Positions 35,491-43,044 of a DNA stretch of 64,000 nt are shown piece after piece (positions within the stretch are counted from its first letter, which is position 1; every line of letters starts with the position of its first letter). The position numbers were made by a program, and so were the translations under genes. Under the pieces are notes generated by a model, which saw only the letters and a program-made list of their open reading frames with translations, made no database searches and had not been told where the DNA came from. The DNA is from Nitrospira sp. (GTDB lineage: Bacteria; Nitrospirota; Nitrospiria; Nitrospirales; Nitrospiraceae), in contig CP060499.1 of the NCBI GenBank assembly GCA_024760525.1, positions 868,001 to 932,000 of the forward strand. Direction: 5' to 3'.

Positions 35491-35595
35491 CGCACAGGAC
35501 TTATCCAGCGGGAAATACACCGGACAAAATTCTGTGAACGCGCCCTGGATCAGCCTGATGCCGATCACGCCAAGTACGAGCAACCAGTCAGGATG
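35491..35595 (-). pseudogene. Relic of a DUF2892/YgaP-like membrane protein
   Basis: A minus-strand frame encodes HPDWLLVLGVIGIRLIQGAF followed by TEFCPVYFPLDKSCAP, which resembles the last transmembrane helix and the 'FTgfCP' motif of DUF2892 proteins, often found with rhodanese or metal-resistance genes. The N-terminal half of the family is absent and the surrounding frame is not protein-like, so this is best seen as a decayed fragment. Based on pattern similarity only. Confidence 0.4.
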
Positions 35596-35760
35596 GCAGG
35601 CCGATTCACCCGTCCTGTGCGCGTGAAGTGCGGAATCGCGATATAGGATGAGTCGTATATTACAAATGTATGGATACCCAGCAGCTTCAAGAAATGGCCT
35701 GCTCAAGGTTAGAGTCGGCGCCGGCCGGCATCGCATGATGGGGGCAATCGGGCTCCGGCA

Positions 35761-35930
35761 AACCGGGCCGAGTGCCGGGAAGGTCTTGGGGGAACAAGAG
35801 AAGAAGTCTTGAGGGAAGTGGTCTCGCAGAATCGGAGCTGCTAGAGCATCATTCTGGAACCCGCGTCGAAACCCCTGTAAATTCAGAACAAGCGGCAGTC
35901 GCTTTCTCAAAGGGTTTTGACTATTCTAAA
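35761..35930 (+). repeat. Imperfect direct duplication, copy B
   Basis: Second copy of the block at 34637. It still encodes TGPSAGKVLGEQEKKS and a stop, against TGPSVGKALGKQEKKP in copy A, but without the membrane-spanning part, so it is the 3' remnant of a duplicated gene. Confidence 0.6.
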
Positions 35931-35983
35931 GTCTGCTTAAAACGAATCATTTTTAACTATACGCACTGAGAAACTTATCTGTT

Positions 35984-36196
35984 ATGGAATTAGTGAATCG
36001 GTCTGTCATTACATGCCCGAATTGCGGCAAGGGAACGGAACGAGAAATGCCGGTTGACGCATGCGTCGTCTTCTTTGAATGCCCGTCATGTCAATCACGG
36101 CTGCGGCCACAGCCTGGTCACTGTTGTGTGTTCTGCTCGTACGGAAGCGTCAAGTGTCCGCCTGTCCAACTTCAGATGGAGTGTGGGAAACAATAG
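35984..36196 (+). CDS. GDCCVxC-type zinc-binding protein
   Basis: 70-residue cysteine-rich protein of the GDCCVxC group, which is often found near mercury, arsenic or other metal genes. It has ITCPNCGKGTEREMP, FFECPSC and the signature RPQPGHCCVFCSYGSVKCPP; the usual Asp of GDCCV is His here. The CxxC pairs would bind one or two zinc ions. No strong ribosome site precedes the ATG. Base composition is lower in GC than the core genome nearby, in keeping with acquired DNA. Confidence 0.7.
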   Translation: MELVNRSVITCPNCGKGTEREMPVDACVVFFECPSCQSRLRPQPGHCCVFCSYGSVKCPPVQLQMECGKQ

Positions 36197-36388
36197 TCAC
36201 AGCTGGGTTCAGAGAAACACCGAGGTCGCTTCAAGAATCAATTGTTTTTGGATCAGCCATTGACTGGAGCGTAAACAGACGGAACAAGAGGACCTTGCGA
36301 TAACGATCGATACACAGGATTTTGATCGTGGGTCTTTTGTATCTCGCGGCTCGCATGACGTGCGACCGACCCGCTGAACTCCAACGTC

Positions 36389-36400
36389 AACGCTAGCGTT
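36389..36400. other. Perfect 12-bp palindrome upstream of the caspase-like ORF
   Basis: AACGCTAGCGTT is a perfect palindrome nine bases before the ATG. Together with the upstream GCTGAACTCCAACGT it recalls the right half of integron attC sites, but the core GTTRRRY motif is not intact. Could be an operator or a recombination relic. Confidence 0.3.
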
Positions 36401-36409
36401 CAGGCGAAC

Positions 36410-37129
36410 ATGACCCGAAGTCGTAACCCAGCAATTATCTTCGCAACTCGTTCAGGCGGGACCACGATCGACCAGGACGCCCACGGTGGTAATCCGTTTG
36501 CGACCGCTTTGATTCAGCTGGCAAATGCGGAAGGCGTTTCCTTTCGGCAGTTTCCCACACGGCTGCGAGCGCTGACCATAAACGGTAGCAAGAGGCACCA
36601 AGTGCCACAGTGGACGAGGTGGCCCGAACGACTATTGTGGAGTTTTCAGCTTCCGCCCGGCTCTCGACAGGAAAGCCGGTGTGCTCTACTGCTAGTGGTT
36701 TCCAACTACTCGGATAACGGCTTAGCGCCGCTAGCCGGCGCAGCATGTGACGAAAGACGATTGGCTAAGATGTTCGCTGCACATGGGTTTTCTGTCGTTC
36801 AAGGTATTGCGCCTTGCCGTGCCGCGCTTCTGGACGCTCTGGACAATTTTGGTCGACAGGCACTGCAACACGATGTCGCAGTGGTCTACTCTACCGGTCA
36901 CGCAACAGAATGGAACGGCAGGGTCTACCTGCTGCCGGGCGACTACCCACTGGTCGGAAGGGGCTCACCAGCGCGGCTACGGACCCAGGCCATATCAGTC
37001 GATCGAATTGCCACGGCATGCCGGGCCCGTAGGCTCAACTTCGTATTCTTTGCGGGTTGTCGTACACTCATTTCGCAGGGAAGCGCTAACAAGGTGGTGA
37101 ACCGGAGCCGCCCAAAACGCGGAACTTGA
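36410..37129 (+). CDS. Caspase-like (C14) protein with p10 before p20
   Basis: 239 residues. Residues 83-225 resemble the p20 part of bacterial caspase-like proteases: ALLLVVSNYSDNGLAPLAGA, DVAVVYSTGHATEWNGRVYLLPGDYP (His164) and NFVFFAGCRTL (Cys217), so the catalytic pair is present. Residues 5-80 (AIIFATRSGGTTIDQDAHGG, NPFATALIQLA, then a QVPQW motif) look like the p10 part, which normally follows the cysteine. The order is therefore inverted, or the ORF is the join of two broken caspase genes. The C-terminal end may be read from a recombination-site-like sequence. No good ribosome site is visible. Confidence 0.55.
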   Translation: MTRSRNPAIIFATRSGGTTIDQDAHGGNPFATALIQLANAEGVSFRQFPTRLRALTINGSKRHQVPQWTRWPERLLWSFQLPPGSRQESRCALLLVVSNYSDNGLAPLAGAACDERRLAKMFAAHGFSVVQGIAPCRAALLDALDNFGRQALQHDVAVVYSTGHATEWNGRVYLLPGDYPLVGRGSPARLRTQAISVDRIATACRARRLNFVFFAGCRTLISQGSANKVVNRSRPKRGT

Positions 37130-37145
37130 AATCTAGTACTCGGTA

Positions 37146-37421
37146 GGGGTCAGGTCATGCAATCTCATATTCGGCCTGAACGCCATCAACCCAATCGGGT
37201 CATTCGGGAAATTCCCCGCCAACAGACACACGTGTGTCCACCCCGCTCCGGGTGTTCTCCCAGAGTCGGGCTTCTCAGGCGAGACCCATTCACACGACGT
37301 ATAACGAGTATGGATATCGGCTGGCGGAGCTTGCCGCACACTTGAATATTTACTACACCATTGTAAGCCGCCGTTTAAATCACGCGGAGCGACCTAATGT
37401 GTGATTGCAAGACCTGCCCCC
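37146..37421 (+). mobile_element. Internally deleted REP-associated (Y1-type) transposon remnant
   Basis: The ends are imperfect terminal inverted repeats: 37146-37167 and 37400-37421 pair at 19 of 22 positions (GGGGTCAGGTCATGCAAT on the left against GGGGGCAGGTCTTGCAAT read from the right). Between them lies only the 3' end of a transposase frame. This is the expected picture of a non-autonomous derivative of an IS200/REP-transposase element. Confidence 0.6.
37240..37404 (+). pseudogene. 3' fragment of a REP-associated tyrosine transposase
   Basis: In one plus-strand frame the sequence ends with YNEYGYRLAELAAHLNIYY and TIVSRRLNHAERPNV before a TGA at 37402-37404. This is the C-terminal helix-turn-helix typical of Y1/REP-associated transposases ('HGY-L-EIA-HLG-HYTTVSR'). 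The catalytic HUH and tyrosine part is absent, so the gene is dead. Confidence 0.55.
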
Positions 37422-37442
37422 AGAGGTATTTCACTCATAAGG

Positions 37443-37483
37443 CACTGGGGGACGGACCTGCTAATAAGGTCTGCCCCCCAGTG
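37443..37483. repeat. Long imperfect hairpin beside the transposon remnant
   Basis: CACTGGGGG (37443-37451) pairs with CCCCCAGTG (37475-37483) and GGACCT with AGGTCT inside, leaving a loop of about seven bases (GCTAATA). It lies 21 bases outside the element's right end and shares the CCCCCAG/AGGTC words with it, as expected of REP/BIME-type palindromes. Confidence 0.6.
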
Positions 37484-37530
37484 TTCGGCCACGCACCGAT
37501 GGCGGCGCCTCTAGCGATCCGCTTCTGACG

Positions 37531-38769
37531 CTATTTGCGCAGCGATCTGAGACCTGCGCGCACCTCTTCTGCGAAGAGTCCTGGCTGCTCCCACGCTGCA
37601 AAGTGGCCGCCCTTGGGAAGCTCGTTGAAGTGGATGAGGTTGCGAAAGGCGCGCTCGGTCCAGCTCCGCGGAGCTTGGTAGACCTCTTCAGGAAAAACGC
37701 TTACGGCTGCCGGAACGGAGATGTTGAAGTCGTTGAAGAAGGCGCCCTTGTATTCCCGATAGAGCCGGGCGCTGGACACGCCCGTGTTCGTCAACCAGGA
37801 AAGGGTGATGTTGTCGAGGATGTCGTCCCGTGTGAGATCGCCGTAGGGCTTCCCATCGAGAAAGAGTTTCGCGATATGGTCGTAGCTGGCCACGTCGTGG
37901 TCGATCATCCAGGCGGCAAGAGCGACGGGTGAGTCCGCCAACCCGTACAGGGTTTGCGGATGTGCGGCCATCATCAGCTGCGTAGGGACGTGCTGGTAAA
38001 GGAACGCCATCTGGTCGTATGCCCGCTGCTCCTTAGCCGAGAGACCCGCTGGCGGTGGCCCGCCGGACTGAAGCGCCTTGGCAACGTCAGGGGGCGCGGT
38101 ACCGGCGAAGTTCAGATGGATGCCGATCAACTCCGGAGGTGCCTGTTCAGCCATCAAGTTCGTGACGAATGCACCCCAATCGCCGCCCTGTGCCGCGAAT
38201 CGGCTATACCCGAGGCGCTTCATCAGCTTCACCCATGCCTGCGCCATGCGAGCCGGGTCCCAACCCGGCGTCGTGGGCTTGCCGGAAAACCCGTAGCCGG
38301 CCATTGACGGGATCACCACATGGAAGGCGTCCGACGCGCTGCTGCCGTGAGCCGTGGGGTTGGTCAGCGGATCGATGATCTTCAGCTGCTCGATCGGTGA
38401 GCCGGGCCAGCCGTGGGTAACGATAAGCGGAATCGCATCTTCATGTCTCGAGCGGACGTGAATGAAGTGGATGTCCAACCCATCGATCTCGGTGATGAAC
38501 TGCGGGTAGGAATTCAATTTCCTCTCGATCTTGCGCCAGTCATAATCAGTGCCCCAATACCGAGCGACTGCTTGCATGACAGCGAGTTGCACGCCTTGCG
38601 AAAAATCGGAGACCGTTTCTTTCTCGGGCAACCGCGTGGCGTTGATCCGCCGACGCATATCATCCAGTTCCGCTTCCGGCACATTCACGCGAAACGGACG
38701 AATCGTATCTTTGTCAGCAGCCTGCTGCTTATCTGCTTGTGTAGGACTGGTTTGGACAATGGGAGTCAT
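37531..38769 (-). CDS. Epoxide hydrolase (EHN-domain alpha/beta hydrolase)
   Basis: 412 residues. The N-terminal EHN domain (IRPFRVNVPEAELDDMRRRINATRLPE) is followed by an alpha/beta hydrolase domain with the oxyanion motif THGWPGSPIEQ, the nucleophile aspartate in AAQGGDWGAFVTN, and the catalytic histidine in GGHFAAWEQP. Opens epoxides by water addition; the physiological substrate is unknown. The start has GGAGGTG six bases upstream. No neighbours suggest a pathway; it lies beside the transposon remnant, so it may have been acquired horizontally. Confidence 0.9.
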   Translation of the reverse strand: MTPIVQTSPTQADKQQAADKDTIRPFRVNVPEAELDDMRRRINATRLPEKETVSDFSQGVQLAVMQAVARYWGTDYDWRKIERKLNSYPQFITEIDGLDIHFIHVRSRHEDAIPLIVTHGWPGSPIEQLKIIDPLTNPTAHGSSASDAFHVVIPSMAGYGFSGKPTTPGWDPARMAQAWVKLMKRLGYSRFAAQGGDWGAFVTNLMAEQAPPELIGIHLNFAGTAPPDVAKALQSGGPPPAGLSAKEQRAYDQMAFLYQHVPTQLMMAAHPQTLYGLADSPVALAAWMIDHDVASYDHIAKLFLDGKPYGDLTRDDILDNITLSWLTNTGVSSARLYREYKGAFFNDFNISVPAAVSVFPEEVYQAPRSWTERAFRNLIHFNELPKGGHFAAWEQPGLFAEEVRAGLRSLRK

Positions 38770-39270
38770 AGCACACCTCCACAGTACGGGTTAAGTTGTT
38801 GCTTATGCCATGTGATGTGGACAATCTGCGTCAGTCCTCCCGTCACATGAACCCGCCTTTCTGTAACGGAGGAAATTATGTACTGCACGTGTCCGATGCA
38901 CTGGAGTGCATTGCACGGGTACGATCAAACCAGGCGTTGGAGCGGCGGAGACTGGAGAATCGGTCGCGCGAGGATAAACACAGCGCGAAGGATTGAGAGG
39001 CACAGTCAGCGTGGCAGAAACGTCTGATCTGATGCTAGGCGCATCGAGATGGCGGGTCAAGCCATAGATTTGAGCGTGCTCAGATTGAACTCAAGCCCAC
39101 CCTACTCAGACCTATTCCAGCCAAGATCGAGTTCAAGTATTACTATTGGATATGCGTAGTCCAAATGAGTGTGAATAGGCTGGAGGAGGGTGCTGAAAAG
39201 CTTCTTAAACCGCGGGTCAACAAAGTTGTCTTGGCAGTTGCAGCTTAAGGGTGCTCCCAGCCGCGATCTC
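38770..39270. other. Non-coding or decayed stretch
   Basis: About 500 bp between the epoxide hydrolase start and the next convincing gene. Apart from one short ORF with a good ribosome site at 38878 I see no protein-like frame, terminator or RNA gene. The AGGGTGCTGAAAAGC at 39188-39202 vaguely recalls the repeat at 4826. Confidence 0.5.
38878..39027 (+). CDS. Possible small ORF or relic starting MYCTCPMH
   Basis: 49 codons. The ATG is preceded by a strong GGAGG with six bases spacing, and the start MYCTCPMH resembles the YTCPMHPE beginning of small heavy-metal-binding domains. After these residues the sequence becomes arginine-rich and no longer matches, so this is probably the truncated start of a decayed gene. 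Confidence 0.3.
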   Translation: MYCTCPMHWSALHGYDQTRRWSGGDWRIGRARINTARRIERHSQRGRNV

Positions 39271-39588
39271 TCAAAACACAATCGCCGGGCGTTTGCCTTT
39301 GACGATCAGCAGCAGCCGTTTGAATTGTAACGGCTTGTCGGGATCACGGGTGTAGTGGGTGGGGTCCTCTGAGACTTCGACGTCGCTGAGCGGGAGGGAC
39401 AGCTTCTGTTTGAGGTGCGGCACGGTCGTTTCCAACGCCACATCCACCAGCCGCTCGGTGCAGGCGAGCACCTCACTGTTGATATCGCGCTGATCATCAA
39501 ACTGGACGGTGACCCGTTCTTCAGGGTTGATCCAGGGTGTGATGAGCGCTACCTTCTCTGCGCGGCTCATGGCGGAGGGAGTGTCCAT
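39271..39588 (-). CDS. Hypothetical protein
   Basis: 105 residues, no signal peptide or membrane segment, mixed alpha/beta pattern with charged tail (RLLLIVKGKRPAIVF). I do not recognise the family. Codon use resembles the core genes and the frame is open without stop from start to end; the purine-rich GGGAG is about 11 bases upstream of the ATG. Confidence 0.5.
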   Translation of the reverse strand: MDTPSAMSRAEKVALITPWINPEERVTVQFDDQRDINSEVLACTERLVDVALETTVPHLKQKLSLPLSDVEVSEDPTHYTRDPDKPLQFKRLLLIVKGKRPAIVF

Positions 39589-39651
39589 GATGCTGCATCA
39601 TACTCCCAGCCGTTCCCGCGATGGCACTCGGATTTTCCCTCAGTGTTTTTC

Positions 39652-40023
39652 TTATTCCGGCGAGATGCCCAATCCTCCGAGCAGCGGCATAAGGCTGTCC
39701 TCCCCAGGTCCCTTCCCTTCCTTCGAGGCTGAGCTGATCTCAGAGAGTAGTTGCTCTGCTTCCGGGCTCAGCTGCCGTAACTTCTCTCCAAGATGACCCG
39801 ACATCATTCCTTGCTTGATCTCGCTGTCCGTGAGTTTGCCGTCCTTGACCCCTTGTTGGAGGATCTGTGCCAGCGATTGGACCTTTGCCAGGACATCGGG
39901 AGGCATCCCCTTCAGGATGTTGGCTGCATCCTGCCGGCCTGCCCCGAGTTGGGCATGGCATGGAACGGCCAACCACATTGAAAGCGCCACAATCGCAATC
40001 ATCGGTTTCCCTGTCAAGGCCAT
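39652..40023 (-). CDS. Hypothetical periplasmic protein
   Basis: 123 residues with a signal peptide (PMIAIVALSMWLAVPCHAQ) and a helical, hydrophilic mature part (DVLAKVQSLAQILQQGVKDG, later LSPEAEQLLSEISSA). ATG 40023 is decided by GGAGG five bases upstream; the frame extends to 40062 without such a site. Family not recognised; position after the 105-residue gene's start gives no clue. Confidence 0.6.
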   Translation of the reverse strand: MALTGKPMIAIVALSMWLAVPCHAQLGAGRQDAANILKGMPPDVLAKVQSLAQILQQGVKDGKLTDSEIKQGMMSGHLGEKLRQLSPEAEQLLSEISSASKEGKGPGEDSLMPLLGGLGISPE

Positions 40024-40258
40024 CGCCGCCTCCTTCGTTTGACATGACGACCAGGTCATCACGCACGTGCTGCATGATGTTTGCCAGTTTTAGTCGAGAA
40101 TGAAAGGGGCACTGGGCCGGAGGGTGGAGGAGCACGCGCTTCAACCGCCGAAGGCGGCACGACTCCGTACTCATTGATCAAACAGCGAATTCTTTAGGCG
40201 ACTCGTCTGATAGTTGGTATTGTCTATCAATTAATCCTGTGAGTGGAGGAGCGTGCCG

Positions 40259-41026
40259 ATGCTTGACGGGTGGGTATTTCCGGACATAACGGTTCATTTG
40301 GTGGCCATCCTCTGCCTACTCGTCGTGTGGCAGTACTACCAGATGCAAATCATGGCCGGTCGCATTCTTGCCGTCGATATCTTCGATCGCTCCGGCATTC
40401 GTATGTATGTCTATGTCACGCCTGCTGCAGACCATATCTGCGAGGTGTGCGCGAAATCGAGCGGCCGAGTGTTCTTGCCCTCTCAGGTGGCGAAGAAACA
40501 CTTTTCTCCTCTTGCCGGGAAGTGTAAACGACCGACTCCCTGTCTCGGAGCGCTGGTCGGACTGTACGGAGGGTGGTTGGAAGCACGAGGGGTGTTGGAG
40601 CACCTGCGCAAGAACATGAAAAAAGGCGGCATTCAGTTGTCAGCCGAAGAAGTGCGGGCCTTGGTGAACGGCCAGTGGGAGCGTTGTATCAGCGCGGAAA
40701 CAGATCGTCTGGGCGTCCATATGATCGAAGCGCTCTCCTATGAAAAGATCAATCAAGATGTCTCGGTCGTGGGATACCGCTTTGTGGCGAACGAGTCGAA
40801 AGAAGTCCGGCATTTGATGTTTCTCGTTCCGGCCTACCTCCGCCTCATGCACTTGCTGCTTGAAGCGGGCGACGAGGCGGAAGCGCTTGAGGTCATCGAC
40901 CGATTTGAGAATCGGTTCCCGCCGACCAAACACGGTCCGCATTTCCCATCGGACGAGCAGCGAGATATGATGACGACAAGAAAATCCCAGCTGATGAAAG
41001 GCCTGCCGTTCAGGATCCCGGCTTAG
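40259..41026 (+). CDS. Hypothetical membrane-anchored protein with CxxC motif
   Basis: 255 residues. One N-terminal transmembrane helix (TVHLVAILCLLVVWQYY), then a cysteine-containing module (HICEVCAKSSGRVFLP, later KCKRPTPC) that could bind a metal, and a mostly helical C-terminal half. The ATG at 40259 lies eight bases after GGAGGA; the in-frame GTG at 40253 is too close to that site. Family not recognised. Confidence 0.6.
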   Translation: MLDGWVFPDITVHLVAILCLLVVWQYYQMQIMAGRILAVDIFDRSGIRMYVYVTPAADHICEVCAKSSGRVFLPSQVAKKHFSPLAGKCKRPTPCLGALVGLYGGWLEARGVLEHLRKNMKKGGIQLSAEEVRALVNGQWERCISAETDRLGVHMIEALSYEKINQDVSVVGYRFVANESKEVRHLMFLVPAYLRLMHLLLEAGDEAEALEVIDRFENRFPPTKHGPHFPSDEQRDMMTTRKSQLMKGLPFRIPA

Positions 41027-41095
41027 CCGAGACTAGCAGATACAGTCCTCGTGTTCTTCCGCACGTCATCACAACGAAACTCGATAACCGGTCGA

Positions 41096-42514
41096 TCAGT
41101 AGTTTGTTTCGAGGCTGGTCGGTGTCTTGTTGAGCACGGTCGCGGCCGCTTGCGACAGGATCGCGTCGTGATTGTGGTCGGGAGAATAAATCCGAAACTG
41201 CACGAGTCTCGTGGGAAGAAGATCCAAGAATTCTTCCAGCGGCTCGGCGGAAACCTGGCCCGTCCCAGGGTCATAGACGTATAAGGCGTTCCCACGGCGA
41301 TCCTTGGGATCGGGGCGTGGGTCCAACAGGGCCATGTCCACCCGAAATGGGAGCCGCTTCAAACCGGCCGGCAGTTCTTTGATGATCTGCTGCTCAAAGT
41401 GCCGATGGCTGGGGAATGCCATTCCGCGTTCCTGCCCTTTTTCTTTCAAAGTCGTGCTGTAGGCCATCTTCCATTTGACGTCGCGGTCCAGGATTCTCGC
41501 CCACTCATCCCCCAATTGTCGGCGGGCTTTGTGGCGAGACTGTTTCCAGCCGCGGACCTCCTCCAAGAGCGACCAGTCCGTCAGGGTGCGATAATCGGCC
41601 ATGTGCTTTTGCGGGTTGTTGGGACAGAGCAGCTTCATGGTCTGGCCGAAGATGTCCCGCAAATGGATGTCGATCGCTCTGGTAGTGCGATGGAAATAGA
41701 CGTTGGAGTAGAGATACATCCTGGTGTTCAGGAACATTTGGAGTGCCGGGAGTCCGGTCTTGTGAATCGTGAACCCTTTCTCGGTCACGATCGTGTAATG
41801 AATCAACCGTGTCAGATCGACTGGACCCACCGCCACGCCGCACATATATGAATCCCTCAAGACGTAGTCCAGATTGTCTCCGGTATAGCTCCCGGAAATC
41901 ACGGGCTGGAGCATGTTCAGCCATCGAGGGAGTCGGGAATTATCTTTCCCTTTTTCTTTGAGGATCAGATGGGCGATCTGGTCCGGATTCAGCTCTTCGC
42001 CCTTCGCGAAAGGGCCTGAGGGGCTCCGGCGGATTTTCTTGATCAGCGGTGCCAAATGTTCCCGGATGATGATCTGCCCCAACCGTTCATGCGTCAGGCC
42101 GAAGGCATGGAGATAGTTGTCATCGAAGAAATGGCAAAACGGTCCGTGCCCGATATCGTGAACCAAGGCCGTCACCCGTAAGAGCTCTTCCACATAGTTG
42201 GCCGACGGCACCTCTTTGACGGCTTTCTTGAGAAACGGGTACAGATGTTTGGCGAATCGCCCCGCCACGTGCATCGTCCCCAAGGAGTGGACGAATCGGG
42301 TATGCTCGGCCGAGGGATAGACCCACCGGGCACTCTGCAGCTGGTAGATGTACCGCAGCCGCTGAACCCAGGGCGAATCGATCAGGTCCTTCTCGGTATG
42401 CTCGTGGGGGTCCGGGTCGGCGTAAGGAACGGTGAACGTGACGTACTTGTGGATCGGATCGGCAATGAGTGCCGATCCATCATATGGAGCGTTCGGTCGG
42501 TCTGCTGATTCCAT
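41096..42514 (-). CDS. HD-domain phosphohydrolase, SAMHD1/dGTPase-like
   Basis: 472 residues. The HD metal site is visible in EHTRFVHSLGTMHVAG and LVHDIGHGPFCHFFDD, followed by LTHERLGQIIIREH, DNLDYVLRDSYMCGVAVG and a long C-terminal region, as in YdhJ/SAMHD1-type proteins that hydrolyse dNTPs or related nucleotides. The start IHKYVTFTVPYADPDPHEHTEKDLIDSPWVQRLRYIYQL is typical ('DP-H--I-----E--LID-P-FQRLR'). Probably last gene of the lon-thiL-DUF2062 string, 14 bases after the previous stop. Confidence 0.88.
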   Translation of the reverse strand: MESADRPNAPYDGSALIADPIHKYVTFTVPYADPDPHEHTEKDLIDSPWVQRLRYIYQLQSARWVYPSAEHTRFVHSLGTMHVAGRFAKHLYPFLKKAVKEVPSANYVEELLRVTALVHDIGHGPFCHFFDDNYLHAFGLTHERLGQIIIREHLAPLIKKIRRSPSGPFAKGEELNPDQIAHLILKEKGKDNSRLPRWLNMLQPVISGSYTGDNLDYVLRDSYMCGVAVGPVDLTRLIHYTIVTEKGFTIHKTGLPALQMFLNTRMYLYSNVYFHRTTRAIDIHLRDIFGQTMKLLCPNNPQKHMADYRTLTDWSLLEEVRGWKQSRHKARRQLGDEWARILDRDVKWKMAYSTTLKEKGQERGMAFPSHRHFEQQIIKELPAGLKRLPFRVDMALLDPRPDPKDRRGNALYVYDPGTGQVSAEPLEEFLDLLPTRLVQFRIYSPDHNHDAILSQAAATVLNKTPTSLETNY

Positions 42515-42528
42515 AGCGAGTGAGCATC

Positions 42529-43044
42529 TTAGCCCACCTGGTCCGAAGGCGGCAACGGTTTGGCCGCGGGCATGTCCGGCTCTCTTCGGTGTTTGACCAC
42601 GAGGAGATACGCGGCCGGGTAGGATAGCAAGGCACCCAGCACGCTCAGCACGAGCCCTCCCAGGATGAAGGGAGCGGCGTACGGAAGCACTTGCTCGTAA
42701 ATGCCGCTGAAACTCAAATCATGCCAATCGAAATTCGGTGCATCGGTCCGTCCCAAGAGCAATGCGCCGGTCCAATAGGTGGCACCCATGATTGGAATGA
42801 TGGTCCACGGATTGTTGACGAAGGCGCCGGCGAGCAGGGCGATCAAATTGAGACCGAACAGCCAGGTGCAGAGCACCGCCATGGCGGTGTGAAGACCATA
42901 CGCCGGCGAGAACGCGATGAAGACACCGACCGCGAACGCCAGTGCAGTGCGTTGGGGGGACTCCTGCAAATGGAGCACTTGTCGCAGCAACGCGCGGAAT
43001 GATCGAGTCTTTCGAGAAGAGGGGTGTTGGCTCACATCGGACAT
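42529..43044 (-). CDS. DUF2062-family membrane protein
   Basis: 171 residues with a basic N-terminal helix region (LRQVLHLQESPQRTALAFAVGVFIAFSPAYGLH) and three transmembrane segments, including NNPWTIIPIMGATYWTGALLLG, which are diagnostic of DUF2062. Function unknown. Its ATG overlaps the thiL stop codon (TGATG), so translation is coupled. Confidence 0.85.
   Translation of the reverse strand: MSDVSQHPSSRKTRSFRALLRQVLHLQESPQRTALAFAVGVFIAFSPAYGLHTAMAVLCTWLFGLNLIALLAGAFVNNPWTIIPIMGATYWTGALLLGRTDAPNFDWHDLSFSGIYEQVLPYAAPFILGGLVLSVLGALLSYPAAYLLVVKHRREPDMPAAKPLPPSDQVG

Noticed and set aside
35383..35910. Long minus-strand frame of 175 codons as a real gene
   Set aside because: Only a 35-residue part resembles a known family; the rest runs through the duplicated block and is not protein-like.
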